This document shows, piece after piece, positions 50,862 through 59,180 of a DNA stretch of 64,000 nucleotides (position 1 is its first letter; each line of letters opens with the position of its first letter). The translations under genes were made by a program, and so were the position numbers. The stretch is from Chthonomonas sp035294165 (GTDB lineage Bacteria; Armatimonadota; Chthonomonadetes; Chthonomonadales; Chthonomonadaceae), in NCBI RefSeq assembly GCF_035294165.1, contig NZ_DATGLN010000161.1:1-64000 (forward strand), in the 5' to 3' direction. Below the pieces are notes generated by a model that saw only the letters and a program-made list of their open reading frames with translations, did not search any database and was not told where the DNA came from.

Positions 50862-51785
50862 ATGCTAACCCGCACCCTTCTACTGCAGATGGCCCAAAAT
50901 CGCGGCCTCGAAACTTTTGCCCGCAAAAACTCCCTTGCGGCTCGCATTGCACGGCGCTTCATCGCCGGCGAGACCCTCGAAGAGATCGTAGAACCCGTCC
51001 GTGCACTTAATCAGGCCGGTATGACCGCCACCCTTGATTATCTTGGTGAAAGCATCACCTCAACGAAAGAGGTTGAACAGGTTGTTACCACCTACTTCAA
51101 CCTCATGAGCCTTATCCGCCGAGAACGGCTGAAGGCAAGCATCTCGCTCAAACTTACTTCGCTTGGCCTCGATATTGACCCCGATCTGGCCCAACGAAAC
51201 CTCGAAACCCTGGTGGAGGCAGCACTGCCCGATCTGTTCATTCGTATAGACATGGAAGGCTCCGCCTACACGCAAAAAACCCTCGACATTTTCTACACGA
51301 CCTTCAAAAAACGACCGGAATATCAGAACCACCTCGGTGTTGTAATCCAAGCCTATCTCTACCGCAGCGAGGCCGATATCGAAGAGCTAATTCGTCTTAA
51401 AGCGCGTGTCAGATTGTGCAAAGGGGCCTATAAAGAGCCACCCTCCATCGCCTTTCAGAAACCGGACGATATCCGCGCTAACTACCTCAAACTTATGCAA
51501 CGCCTTCTGCTCGAAGGAAACTACCCAGCCCTGGCCACACATGACCTGCAACTAATCAACGCAGCAAAGCTCTTTGTCAAAGAGCATAACATCTCGAAAG
51601 ACCGATTTGAATTTCAGATGCTCTACGGCGTTCGACGTCCTCTCCAACTGCAGATCGCAAAGGAAGGCTACAACATTCGTATCTATACTCCCTTTGGCGA
51701 TCATTGGTACCCCTACACGATGCGCCGACTAGCCGAACGCCCTGCCAATCTCTGGTTTGCCCTGCAAAGCTTTTTGCGAAAATAG
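50862..51785 (+). CDS. Proline dehydrogenase
   Basis: 307 residues, monofunctional PRODH TIM barrel of the PutB type; FAD-dependent oxidation of proline to pyrroline-5-carboxylate at the membrane. Motifs: GMTATLDYLGESITS, ISLKLTSLGLDID, FIRIDMEGSAY, GVVIQAYLYRSEADI, VRLCKGAYKEPPS, ATHDLQLI, FEFQMLYGVR and the C-terminal YTPFGDHWYPYTMRRLAERP that binds proline. AGGAGAG precedes ATG 50862 by about six bases. No P5C dehydrogenase gene is next to it. Confidence 0.93.
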   Translation: MLTRTLLLQMAQNRGLETFARKNSLAARIARRFIAGETLEEIVEPVRALNQAGMTATLDYLGESITSTKEVEQVVTTYFNLMSLIRRERLKASISLKLTSLGLDIDPDLAQRNLETLVEAALPDLFIRIDMEGSAYTQKTLDIFYTTFKKRPEYQNHLGVVIQAYLYRSEADIEELIRLKARVRLCKGAYKEPPSIAFQKPDDIRANYLKLMQRLLLEGNYPALATHDLQLINAAKLFVKEHNISKDRFEFQMLYGVRRPLQLQIAKEGYNIRIYTPFGDHWYPYTMRRLAERPANLWFALQSFLRK

Positions 51786-51883
51786 AGCCTCCTCTAACGT
51801 ATAAAACTGAGGATGGGCCGACTGAACTTATTGGGCTTTGAATCGGTCAATATCAGTAGAATTCAGCCCAAAAGGACGAATCG

Positions 51884-52978
51884 GTGACCGCCGTCTACAA
51901 ACAGACCCCCTCTGGGGACGAAAAGACTATCATGAAGACACGCCTAAAAGATGCTGGAGAACCGGCGTTGCAAACGATTACAGCCTCTGAGAAATCGAGC
52001 CGGCCAACCTCACAGTTCACCAATATCGCCGATATCTACGAGCTGGTTGCCACTACGATAGACGACGTCGTTAGCCTCCATACGCTTAATGGAGCCTTCC
52101 TGTTTGTCAGCCCTTCAGTCCAAAAAGTCCTTGGCTACACTCCTTCTGAACTTATACATAGTGCCATCACCGACTTAGCGCACCCCGCCGATCTCAAACG
52201 CTTGCGCCCCCTTGCGTTGATGCAGCAAAACCGTAACAAAACGCGCACGATTGTTTGGAGATGCCGTCATAAGGACGGTCAATTCCTTTATTTAGAAACA
52301 AAGACCACACTTCTTGTAGACAACGAGGGACGCCCCGAGGCCATCCTTTGCGCCTCCCGCGACGTAACCGAGCGCGAAAATCTCTTAGCCAAACTCAACG
52401 CCAGCCGAAAAGAGTTGACTCGTCAAAAGCGCGAACTGGAACGCGTGAATGCTCGGCTTTCCACCCTAGCTACTATAGACGGCCTTACAGGTTTAAAAAA
52501 CCATCGCGTCTTTCAGGAACAACTCGAAATCGAGTTTCGTAGAGCAAGGCGCTATCAACTGCCGCTCTCATTGCTCATGCTCGATGTAGACCACTTTAAA
52601 CTTTATAACGACACCTATGGCCACCTTGCAGGGGATGAAGTCCTTCAGCATGTTGCCCGCTTGCTGACTTTAGTAGCGCGACAGACCGATTTCGTTTGCC
52701 GCTATGGTGGCGAAGAGTTTGCCGTCATCTTACCTAACACCCCTGCCGATGGAGCTTTGGCGCTTGCTGAAAGGTATCGCACCGCGATCGCTTCGGAGAA
52801 TTGGGCTTTTCGGCCCATCACTATAAGCATCGGTGTTGCCTCGCTTACACCGGAAATCCAGTATCGCGCCGAACTCATAGAAAAAGCGGATCGAGCGCTC
52901 TATCACTCTAAGCAAAACGGCCGTAACCGTATTACCCACATTCGTGAACTAGAAGCGCCGCTACAGGCCGCCAGCTAA
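51884..52978 (+). CDS. PAS-GGDEF diguanylate cyclase
   Basis: 364 residues, soluble. A PAS domain (about 48-165: DVVSLHTLNGAFLFVSPSVQKVLGY) and PAC segment (RDVTEREN), a coiled coil (NASRKELTRQKRELERVNAR), then GGDEF: DGLTGLKNHRVFQEQL, LDVDHFKLYNDTYGH and active site RYGGEEF. The RxxD inhibitory site is present as RQTD five residues before GGEEF, so c-di-GMP feedback inhibition is expected. An intact active site means it should make c-di-GMP. GTG start at 51884, with AAGGA eight bases upstream. Signal sensed unknown. Confidence 0.92.
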   Translation: MTAVYKQTPSGDEKTIMKTRLKDAGEPALQTITASEKSSRPTSQFTNIADIYELVATTIDDVVSLHTLNGAFLFVSPSVQKVLGYTPSELIHSAITDLAHPADLKRLRPLALMQQNRNKTRTIVWRCRHKDGQFLYLETKTTLLVDNEGRPEAILCASRDVTERENLLAKLNASRKELTRQKRELERVNARLSTLATIDGLTGLKNHRVFQEQLEIEFRRARRYQLPLSLLMLDVDHFKLYNDTYGHLAGDEVLQHVARLLTLVARQTDFVCRYGGEEFAVILPNTPADGALALAERYRTAIASENWAFRPITISIGVASLTPEIQYRAELIEKADRALYHSKQNGRNRITHIRELEAPLQAAS

Positions 52979-53027
52979 TCTCATAAAGCTTGCGGCAGGA
53001 TACCCCCGCGATTTAGGCAAAGGACAG

Positions 53028-53445
53028 ATGCTTTCCTCTTTTTTCTTTGGAAAGCAGGACGATGCCCTTCCCATCAAGGCCGACGTCCTCCACAAGGCCA
53101 CCTATCACACCGCGCGAGAACGGTTCTCCCTGTGCCCTAATGGCCGTGCGCTGCCTCGCCAAGACGGCAGATGCCTACAAATAGGCTAAAAGGGTTTCCC
53201 CTTTCTCTCAATGGCTTAACCATTCCATCAGTCAGCGGATAGTTCACAATACCCTCCTCTCGCCCAAGGCACTCGTTCTGGAGAACCTTGTGGGTATTCG
53301 AGGACGTGCAAAGTCTCAGAGCCAGTTTGTTTGCCTTCGATGTGGTTATGGGTTGAATGCGGCTTGGAATGCCGCCATTAACCTAACAACATGGGCAGCT
53401 CTAACTCAGCCTAAGGTTGCCGCACTCACAGAGCGTGAGTTATAA
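53028..53445 (+). pseudogene. Decayed tnpB (IS200/IS605 or IS607-type transposon nuclease)
   Basis: Fragments of TnpB are readable by eye. The N-terminal part (from ATG 53028) reads KADVLHKATYHTARERFSL. A frameshift near 53137 moves to a second frame: ALMAVRCLAKTADAYK, an in-frame TAG, then SQWLNHSISQRIVHN, LSPKALVLENLVGIRGRA, and SQFVCLRCGYGLNAAWNAAI, ending at TAA 53445. The VLENLVGIR and CxxCG...NAAxNA patterns are TnpB hallmarks, but the RuvC-like middle is missing: GIRGR runs directly into the zinc-finger end. Thus it is frameshifted, stopped and internally deleted, with no activity expected. The rest of 52979-53611 holds the lpdA promoter. Confidence 0.8.
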
Positions 53446-53468
53446 AGCAGCCATGCCGTTTCTCCACA

Positions 53469-53514
53469 TTGACCTCCTCAGAGAATGTGTGCTATACTTC
53501 TACCATGAGGTCAA
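53469..53514 (+). promoter_or_regulatory. lpdA promoter with flanking inverted repeat
   Basis: TTGACC (53469-53474), 18-base spacer, TATACT (53493-53498). TTGACCTC at 53469 and GAGGTCAA at 53507-53514 are a perfect 8-bp inverted repeat embracing the promoter. It lies just after the tnpB remnant, and CATGAGG...TCAA resembles the right-end-like tail at 33014-32994. Confidence 0.6.
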
Positions 53515-53611
53515 CCTATTCCAATAAATACCCTCTTCGCACTTATAACGCACAGTCCTGCTTCCTTCGCACACCGCTTTCAGAAAACAACATTCGGAGA
53601 ACGAACCGCTT

Positions 53612-55084
53612 ATGACGTCGCAATCCTCCTTTGATGCCGATGTAGTCGTGATTGGCTCCGGCCCAGGGGGCTATGTTTGCGCCATTCGTGCTGCCCAACT
53701 TGGCGCCCGAACCGTCTGTATTGAAAAAGAGGACACCGAGTGGGGTGGAACCTGCCTTAACTGGGGCTGCATCCCTACCAAAACCATGATCGCTAGCGTC
53801 GAGCGCCTGCATCACGTTAAACAGGCCGACGTTATGGGTGTGCAGATTCAAGGTACCATCGCCTTCAATTTTGATGTGATGATGCAACGCAAACAAAAGG
53901 TCGTTACCACACTCCGCAAAGGCGTGCAATCCCTCCTCAAAAGCAATCACGTGCGAAGCATCATCGGAACCGGCCGCTTCAAAGATGCCCATACTATCGA
54001 GGTCACCAAACCCGACGGCTCCACAGAGCTTGTTACAACCCAAAACACGATCATTGCCACCGGTTCAGAACCGATCTTCCCTCCTATTCCCGGCCTCGAA
54101 CGGAATCCCAAAGATAAGCGAGGGGAAAGCAGTAACGGCATCTGGACAAGCGATGAGGCGGTTTCCGCCAAAGAATGCCCAAAACGGATGGTCATTCTCG
54201 GAGCCGGAGCTGTAGGGCTTGAGTTTGCCTACACTTTCCGTGGGCTTGGTGCTGAGGTAACTGTTGTAGAAATAGCCCCCGAAATCCTTCCTACCGGTGA
54301 TAAGGAGATCGCTACGGAGCTTCGAAAGGCATTGACCCGGCAGGGTATCACTTTCTTTATCAATTCAAAAGTAACCGCCGTTCAACATAAACGCTCCTCC
54401 CGCTTGGTTACTATTGAGGACGGAAATGGCAAGCAGACGGAAATAGAAACCGATGTCGTTCTCGTGGGCACCGGAAGGCGCCCCCGCATAGCAGACCTCG
54501 GCCTGGAAGCCATCGGAGTTCAAACGGTCACCGACGGCCCTCTCTCACGTCGTGGCATTGTGGTGGATGAATACTTGCAGACCAGTGTGCCCCATGTCTA
54601 CGCCATCGGAGACGTAACCGGAAAGCAACTTCTCGCCCACCTCGCCTCACATATGGGCATTGTGGCTGCCGAAAATGCGATGGGGCATAAGGTGAAAATG
54701 GACTACCGTGCCGTGCCTGCCCCCATTTTCACTTCACCCGAAGTGGCCTCCGTAGGCCTTACCGAAGAGGAGGCACGCGACAAAGGATACGATGTGGTTA
54801 CCGGTCGTTTCCCATTTCGTCCCCTCGGCCGTGCCATGGCTATTAACGAACAAGAAGGCCTTATCAAGGTAGTCTCCGAAAGAAAATATGGTGAGGTACT
54901 CGGTGTGCATATCGTTGGCCCTTATGCCACGGAGCTGATTCACGAGGCCGTAGTCGCCATTAAGCTTGAGTCTACCGTCGAGGAGCTAATGTCTACCATC
55001 CATGCACACCCAACGCTTTCCGAAGCCATGGGCGAAGCTGCCCTGGATACCCAAGGTATTGCCATTCATAAACTGAGACCCTAA
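53612..55084 (+). CDS. lpdA: Dihydrolipoyl dehydrogenase
   Basis: 490 residues. FAD-binding DVVVIGSGPGGYVCAIRAAQ, redox disulfide GGTCLNWGCIPTK, NAD-binding ILGAGAVGLEFAYTFRGLGA, TGRRPR, AIGDVTGKQLLAHLA and the catalytic His-Glu near HAHPTLSEAMGEAA. It reoxidises lipoyl groups of 2-oxoacid dehydrogenases or the glycine cleavage system; no E1, E2 or Gcv genes lie nearby, so it probably serves several complexes. GGAG is about 12 bases before ATG 53612. The BMP lipoprotein gene starts four bases after its stop. Confidence 0.95.
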   Translation: MTSQSSFDADVVVIGSGPGGYVCAIRAAQLGARTVCIEKEDTEWGGTCLNWGCIPTKTMIASVERLHHVKQADVMGVQIQGTIAFNFDVMMQRKQKVVTTLRKGVQSLLKSNHVRSIIGTGRFKDAHTIEVTKPDGSTELVTTQNTIIATGSEPIFPPIPGLERNPKDKRGESSNGIWTSDEAVSAKECPKRMVILGAGAVGLEFAYTFRGLGAEVTVVEIAPEILPTGDKEIATELRKALTRQGITFFINSKVTAVQHKRSSRLVTIEDGNGKQTEIETDVVLVGTGRRPRIADLGLEAIGVQTVTDGPLSRRGIVVDEYLQTSVPHVYAIGDVTGKQLLAHLASHMGIVAAENAMGHKVKMDYRAVPAPIFTSPEVASVGLTEEEARDKGYDVVTGRFPFRPLGRAMAINEQEGLIKVVSERKYGEVLGVHIVGPYATELIHEAVVAIKLESTVEELMSTIHAHPTLSEAMGEAALDTQGIAIHKLRP

Positions 55085-55088
55085 CCCG

Positions 55089-56123
55089 ATGCAACGTCGT
55101 CATCTACTCGCCTGTGCCCTGCTCCTGCTCGGTGCCGCCCTTGCCACAGGGTGTGCGAACGCACCAACCGCTCCTAAAATCGCCGCCCTGGTGCTCGATG
55201 TCGGTGGGCCTGATGATCGCTCCTTCAACCAAAGCGCTATCAACGGTCTCAAATGCGCCCAACAAAAATTACATCTCTCACCAGATTCTCTGAAATGGGT
55301 CGAATCTCATAGCCCCTCCGACTACCAAACCAACCTTACCAACATGGCGCGTCAAGGCTATAAAGTGGTTTTTGCCGTGGGCTACGCTATGGAAGATGCC
55401 CTAAAACAGGTGGCTCCGCAGTTTCCTAACACGAAATTTGCCATCATAGATGACCCCGGCCCTAACCTCCCCAACTGCGCCGGCCTCGTTTTTAAAGAAC
55501 AAGAAGGCTCCTTCCTTGCCGGTTTCCTGGCCGCTTCTATGAGTAAAACAAAGAAAATCGGCTTTGTGGGCGGGCAACAAATCCCTCTCATCGAGAAGTT
55601 CGAGGCAGGCTATCGGGCCGGTGCGGAAACTGCAGACCCCTCGGTAAAAGTCACTGCAACCTACACCGGCGATTGGAACGATGTGCTCAAAGGACGTAGT
55701 CAGGCCGAACAGCAGTTTGCTGCCGGGGAGGATATTATCTATCATGCCGCCGGAAAAGCGGGGCTAGGTGTTATCGAAGCTGCCAAGGCGCGGGGGCCGG
55801 GCTATTTTGCCATTGGCGTTGACCAGGATCAGGACTACCTCGCTCCAGGCCGCGTTCTTACCAGCATGGTCAAACATGTAGATAGGGCGGTTTGCGATAC
55901 CATCCAGCGCGTCGTAGAAAGCCGCTTCACCCCCGGCGAGCATGTCTACGGCCTGAAAGAGGGCGGCGTCGGACTCAGTGAGATGCGGTACACGAAACAG
56001 CTTATTCCGCCTGTCATTCTAAAAAAATTAGCGGTCATTCAACAGATGATCATCCAAGGAAAAATCGTCCCGCCCACCTCACTCGCACAACTAAAAACTT
56101 TTCATCCGCCTCACATTCCGTAA
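55089..56123 (+). CDS. BMP family substrate-binding lipoprotein
   Basis: 344 residues. Lipoprotein signal with lipobox LATGC, lipid Cys22. BMP/PnrA (Bmp) fold: AALVLDVGGPDDRSFNQSAI, VVFAVGYAMEDALKQVAPQFP, FKEQEGSFLAGFLAA, KKIGFVGGQQIPLIEKFEAGY, IIYHAAGKAGLGVIEAAK and YFAIGVDQDQDYLAP. In other bacteria these proteins bind nucleosides for an ABC importer. No permease or ATPase gene is adjacent; being four bases downstream of lpdA on one transcript is unusual. Nucleoside specificity is inferred from family. Confidence 0.9.
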   Translation: MQRRHLLACALLLLGAALATGCANAPTAPKIAALVLDVGGPDDRSFNQSAINGLKCAQQKLHLSPDSLKWVESHSPSDYQTNLTNMARQGYKVVFAVGYAMEDALKQVAPQFPNTKFAIIDDPGPNLPNCAGLVFKEQEGSFLAGFLAASMSKTKKIGFVGGQQIPLIEKFEAGYRAGAETADPSVKVTATYTGDWNDVLKGRSQAEQQFAAGEDIIYHAAGKAGLGVIEAAKARGPGYFAIGVDQDQDYLAPGRVLTSMVKHVDRAVCDTIQRVVESRFTPGEHVYGLKEGGVGLSEMRYTKQLIPPVILKKLAVIQQMIIQGKIVPPTSLAQLKTFHPPHIP

Positions 56124-56203
56124 AGCCTTTATCTCTCATCGGCGTCTTATACCCGAACACACCTCAAGGTTTCCTACGCTCTCGCATGCAGTAGCCGCTC
56201 GCC

Positions 56204-57049
56204 TTACTCTTGAAAGCTCAGCTTCGCAACCTCTGCAGCGATGATTCTCGCCAGAGCGTCGAACGGTTCAATATCCAAATCTAGTTCAGCAACCACAGCT
56301 TCATCGAATCCCGCGTCAGCCTCACCAAGAATGCAGGTTATCCCGGCACGATGTGCTAAAGCGTTGCCCATATGAACTAGCAAGGCCAGCATATCGGGTT
56401 CATGCCTGCATGACATCGGGTCATGATGATTCCCTATGGCCTCATGATACACCACCGGCAACTGCCAACGGCCTGCAACTAATCGCCCACACTCTTGATG
56501 CGTAAACTGCATGATGGAATACTCCGCCTGAAATTGGGTTAGGTTCTCCGACTGCACCGTCTCATGAACCAGATTCATCTGGAGTGGCAAAAACATATAA
56601 AGCGCCGGTTTTCCGATGTCGTGTAGCAGTCCTGCGATGAAGGCTAGTTCGGGGTCTGCGTAATGAACCATGGCCGCAAGAACTTTACAACTACATGCGA
56701 CCGCCAACGAATGCTGCCAAAACGATTGGGAATCGAAAAGTCTATGTAGGCGCTTTCCGTTGAGAGAGCTATGATAAGCGGCCGTAATACAGATCGAGCG
56801 CACCGTATTGATCCCAAGTCGCGCGATAGCCTGCGACAGATTGGTCAGGCTTCCATTACCGCCATAATAGGCAGAGTTCGCCGCCCGAAGAATATTTGCC
56901 GCTAAAGCGGGATCACGTAGGATAATGCGCTCGTATTCGCGAATATTTGTGTTATAGTCGGCCATCCCCATGATCTCGCTCGCAGCGCTCGACAATAAAG
57001 GGAGTGATGGCGTTCGTGCAATCCGTATCTCGAGTTGAGAAAGCTCCAT
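56204..57049 (-). CDS. HDOD domain protein
   Basis: 281 residues. HDOD domain: ARTPSLPLLSSAASEI, RIILRDPALAANILRAANSA, LSQAIARLGINTVRSICI and an HD-like core FIAGLLHDIGKPAL plus HHDP. HDOD proteins are non-enzymatic or weak phosphohydrolase signalling platforms linked with c-di-GMP; here the HD pair is kept (LLHDIG). AAGGG lies eight bases before ATG 57049. It is divergent from the HEXXH protein, whose longest frame starts at an overlapping CATG. A diguanylate cyclase gene lies about 4 kb away. Confidence 0.88.
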   Translation of the reverse strand: MELSQLEIRIARTPSLPLLSSAASEIMGMADYNTNIREYERIILRDPALAANILRAANSAYYGGNGSLTNLSQAIARLGINTVRSICITAAYHSSLNGKRLHRLFDSQSFWQHSLAVACSCKVLAAMVHYADPELAFIAGLLHDIGKPALYMFLPLQMNLVHETVQSENLTQFQAEYSIMQFTHQECGRLVAGRWQLPVVYHEAIGNHHDPMSCRHEPDMLALLVHMGNALAHRAGITCILGEADAGFDEAVVAELDLDIEPFDALARIIAAEVAKLSFQE

Positions 57050-57104
57050 GTTTGAACCCTTATTCCGACTTTATAATCTATTTTCGGCACCTTTTTACCA
57101 CCGA

Positions 57105-58286
57105 ATGAGGCCGTATTTACTCAAACTCCTATGCGGTTTTCTGCCACTTGCCCCCCCTCAACATGCCCTCTGTGTCCCGCCTATTTCTTCGTCTCACCGC
57201 ACCGTCGGCCGGTTGTTAGATATCTCTTCCCTATCAATCAACCAAACAGACACCATAAACGAAATTGGGAAATTAGTCCCTCTCGATCAACCTACATCCA
57301 TTTTCAACCCTCACGATCGGCAGATGTACCATTTCGAACTTTTAGGCTACACCGCCCCCGTTGACAATAGCTCACTACGCTTTCGCGTCTATGCTCCCGA
57401 AACCTCCGATGCCGAGCTTGCGGAAAAAGTGGGGCGTTTTTACCTGCTTCTCTACCATGAGGTACACCAACATCTCCATTTCGATCACCCTTCCCAACAA
57501 CCGGTTTCTGTTTGGCTCTCCCCCATAAACTATGCAAATGCCGATGTTGGCGGAGAACAGTTCCGAGATCAAATTTACATTTATAATATCTATGCCAAAC
57601 GCTCTTCTATTGAATGGTGCCGCGAGCTTGCGCATGAATACGGTCACTACATTCTGCCAGGAGTAACCGGCTACACGGCCCCAGAACCGTGGGCAAACGG
57701 CGTGCTTGGCGAACGACTCTTCCTCTACTGGCTCTGGCGTGACGTGAAAAACGGCGAAATCCCTTTGTCGAGCCTCCCATTCTGTACCCGCGATGATCTC
57801 GAAGCCTATCTCAATCTCCAAATCTTCCCTCTCATCTCTCGCATCGCTTTCGCTCAACGCTTTTCCTCATCTTGGCTCTCACGCACAGATGCTGCAGGAA
57901 TGGATAACTACACGGCTCTTTGTCTCTATATTGACGCCGTCTATGGAAGCCACACGCTCCTCGAAGCGATGGCCTTTACCGAACCTTCGACGACTAATCC
58001 ACTGGTCACTGCACCCGATTTTATGAACGGATTCTATAAAGCCATGCAGAATCTCTCATCCATCACCATCTCAATGCCCCCAATTCCTCAACCGTTCCAT
58101 CGTCTGTTGCTGTACCTTCCTGCAGGCCACTGGCACATATTGGGTAATATGGCTTGGCAGGTTGCCGATCCTAAACTGGTCATCAAAAACCATCTCCTCT
58201 TTGTACCGCAAGCGGGATGGCATGTAATTCGCTTCTCGACTCCACCCTCTTTAATCACCCTGACTCTCACGCGCCCATCAAGGTAA
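57105..58286 (+). CDS. Putative exported metalloprotease-like protein (HEXXH)
   Basis: 393 residues from ATG 57105, which places a basic start and hydrophobic run (MRPYLLKLLCGFLPLAPP) as a signal peptide; the frame opens at 57048, within the overlapping HDOD start, so the start is uncertain and neither has a good Shine-Dalgarno site. The zinc-site motif is in WCRELAHEYGHYILPG (HEYGH); a Glu about 15-25 residues later (EPWANGVLGER) could be the third ligand, as in gluzincins. The C-terminal 80 residues look beta-rich. No known peptidase family is recognised. It is followed by pyrK nine bases later. Confidence 0.6.
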   Translation: MRPYLLKLLCGFLPLAPPQHALCVPPISSSHRTVGRLLDISSLSINQTDTINEIGKLVPLDQPTSIFNPHDRQMYHFELLGYTAPVDNSSLRFRVYAPETSDAELAEKVGRFYLLLYHEVHQHLHFDHPSQQPVSVWLSPINYANADVGGEQFRDQIYIYNIYAKRSSIEWCRELAHEYGHYILPGVTGYTAPEPWANGVLGERLFLYWLWRDVKNGEIPLSSLPFCTRDDLEAYLNLQIFPLISRIAFAQRFSSSWLSRTDAAGMDNYTALCLYIDAVYGSHTLLEAMAFTEPSTTNPLVTAPDFMNGFYKAMQNLSSITISMPPIPQPFHRLLLYLPAGHWHILGNMAWQVADPKLVIKNHLLFVPQAGWHVIRFSTPPSLITLTLTRPSR

Positions 58287-58295
58287 ACTAAACGT

Positions 58296-59150
58296 ATGCA
58301 CTCTACTCAAAATTCATCTATGACGGCGACGCCCCGTTTTGTTCGACAGGAGATCATGGCTAGGATAGTGACGACCCAACGCATTGCGCAGAATGCGTTT
58401 GAAATGGTTTTCCACGCTCCGTCGATCGCTCAGACCGCACAGGCCGGACAATTTGTCGAAATCCTCTATGGACAAGACTACGCCCCTCTCCTTAGGAGAC
58501 CTTTCAGCATCTATCGTGTAGACCGTTCGGAGGAGACCTTCAGCATCCTTTTTCTTGCCCGCGGCTCTTTCACCTCCGGCCTTTCCGAAAAACGGAAAGG
58601 GAGTCTTATCTCCATTATTGGCCCGCTGGGGCGTCCGTTTTCTTGGGATGTCTCACAGCCTAGACAACATATCCTGGTTGCCGGCGGTATCGGTGCCCCA
58701 CCCCTCTACTTTCTGGCACAAACGCTCCACAACGAGCGCGCCTATCGCGAGGTTGGCGAGATTATAGTTCTCAACGGCGCCCGTACCCGAAGCCTTTTGG
58801 TAGGTCTCGTTGAATTTAGCCGTCTCGAAGTCCATCTCTATGCCCTTACCGACGATGGAACCCATGGCGAAAAAGGGCTTGTTACCGATCGCTTACGTAC
58901 CCTCCTGGAGCAGCCCTCTCAATTACCACGCAGCCTCTATGCTTGCGGACCTACCCCTATGCTCAAAGCCGTTGCGGCCATCGCATATGAATTTAATGTG
59001 CCTTGTCAGGTATCTGTCGAAACGTCAATGCCATGCGGTATCGGGTTTTGTAACGGCTGCGTTGTTGCACAAAGAACCACTCAAGGGACACATTATGTAC
59101 GTGCCTGTTGGGACGGCCCTGTCTTCGACGCAAATACGCTTGTTTGGTAG
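58296..59150 (+). CDS. pyrK: Dihydroorotate dehydrogenase electron-transfer subunit-like (PyrK)
   Basis: 284 residues. FAD/NAD(P) ferredoxin-reductase fold with LLRRPFSIYRVD (FAD), GPLGRPFS, VAGGIGAPPLYFLA (NAD), and a C-terminal 2Fe-2S site, ETSMPCGIGFCNGCVV with a later Cys in RACWDGPVF, four cysteines as in PyrK. PyrK passes electrons from dihydroorotate via PyrD type 1B to NAD. pyrD is usually adjacent but is not in the window. Start uncertain: ATG 58296 is used, while ATG 58356 is closely preceded by AGGAG. Confidence 0.85.
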   Translation: MHSTQNSSMTATPRFVRQEIMARIVTTQRIAQNAFEMVFHAPSIAQTAQAGQFVEILYGQDYAPLLRRPFSIYRVDRSEETFSILFLARGSFTSGLSEKRKGSLISIIGPLGRPFSWDVSQPRQHILVAGGIGAPPLYFLAQTLHNERAYREVGEIIVLNGARTRSLLVGLVEFSRLEVHLYALTDDGTHGEKGLVTDRLRTLLEQPSQLPRSLYACGPTPMLKAVAAIAYEFNVPCQVSVETSMPCGIGFCNGCVVAQRTTQGTHYVRACWDGPVFDANTLVW

Positions 59151-59180
59151 CCTATACCTAAGATGCCGGAGAATGTAAAC

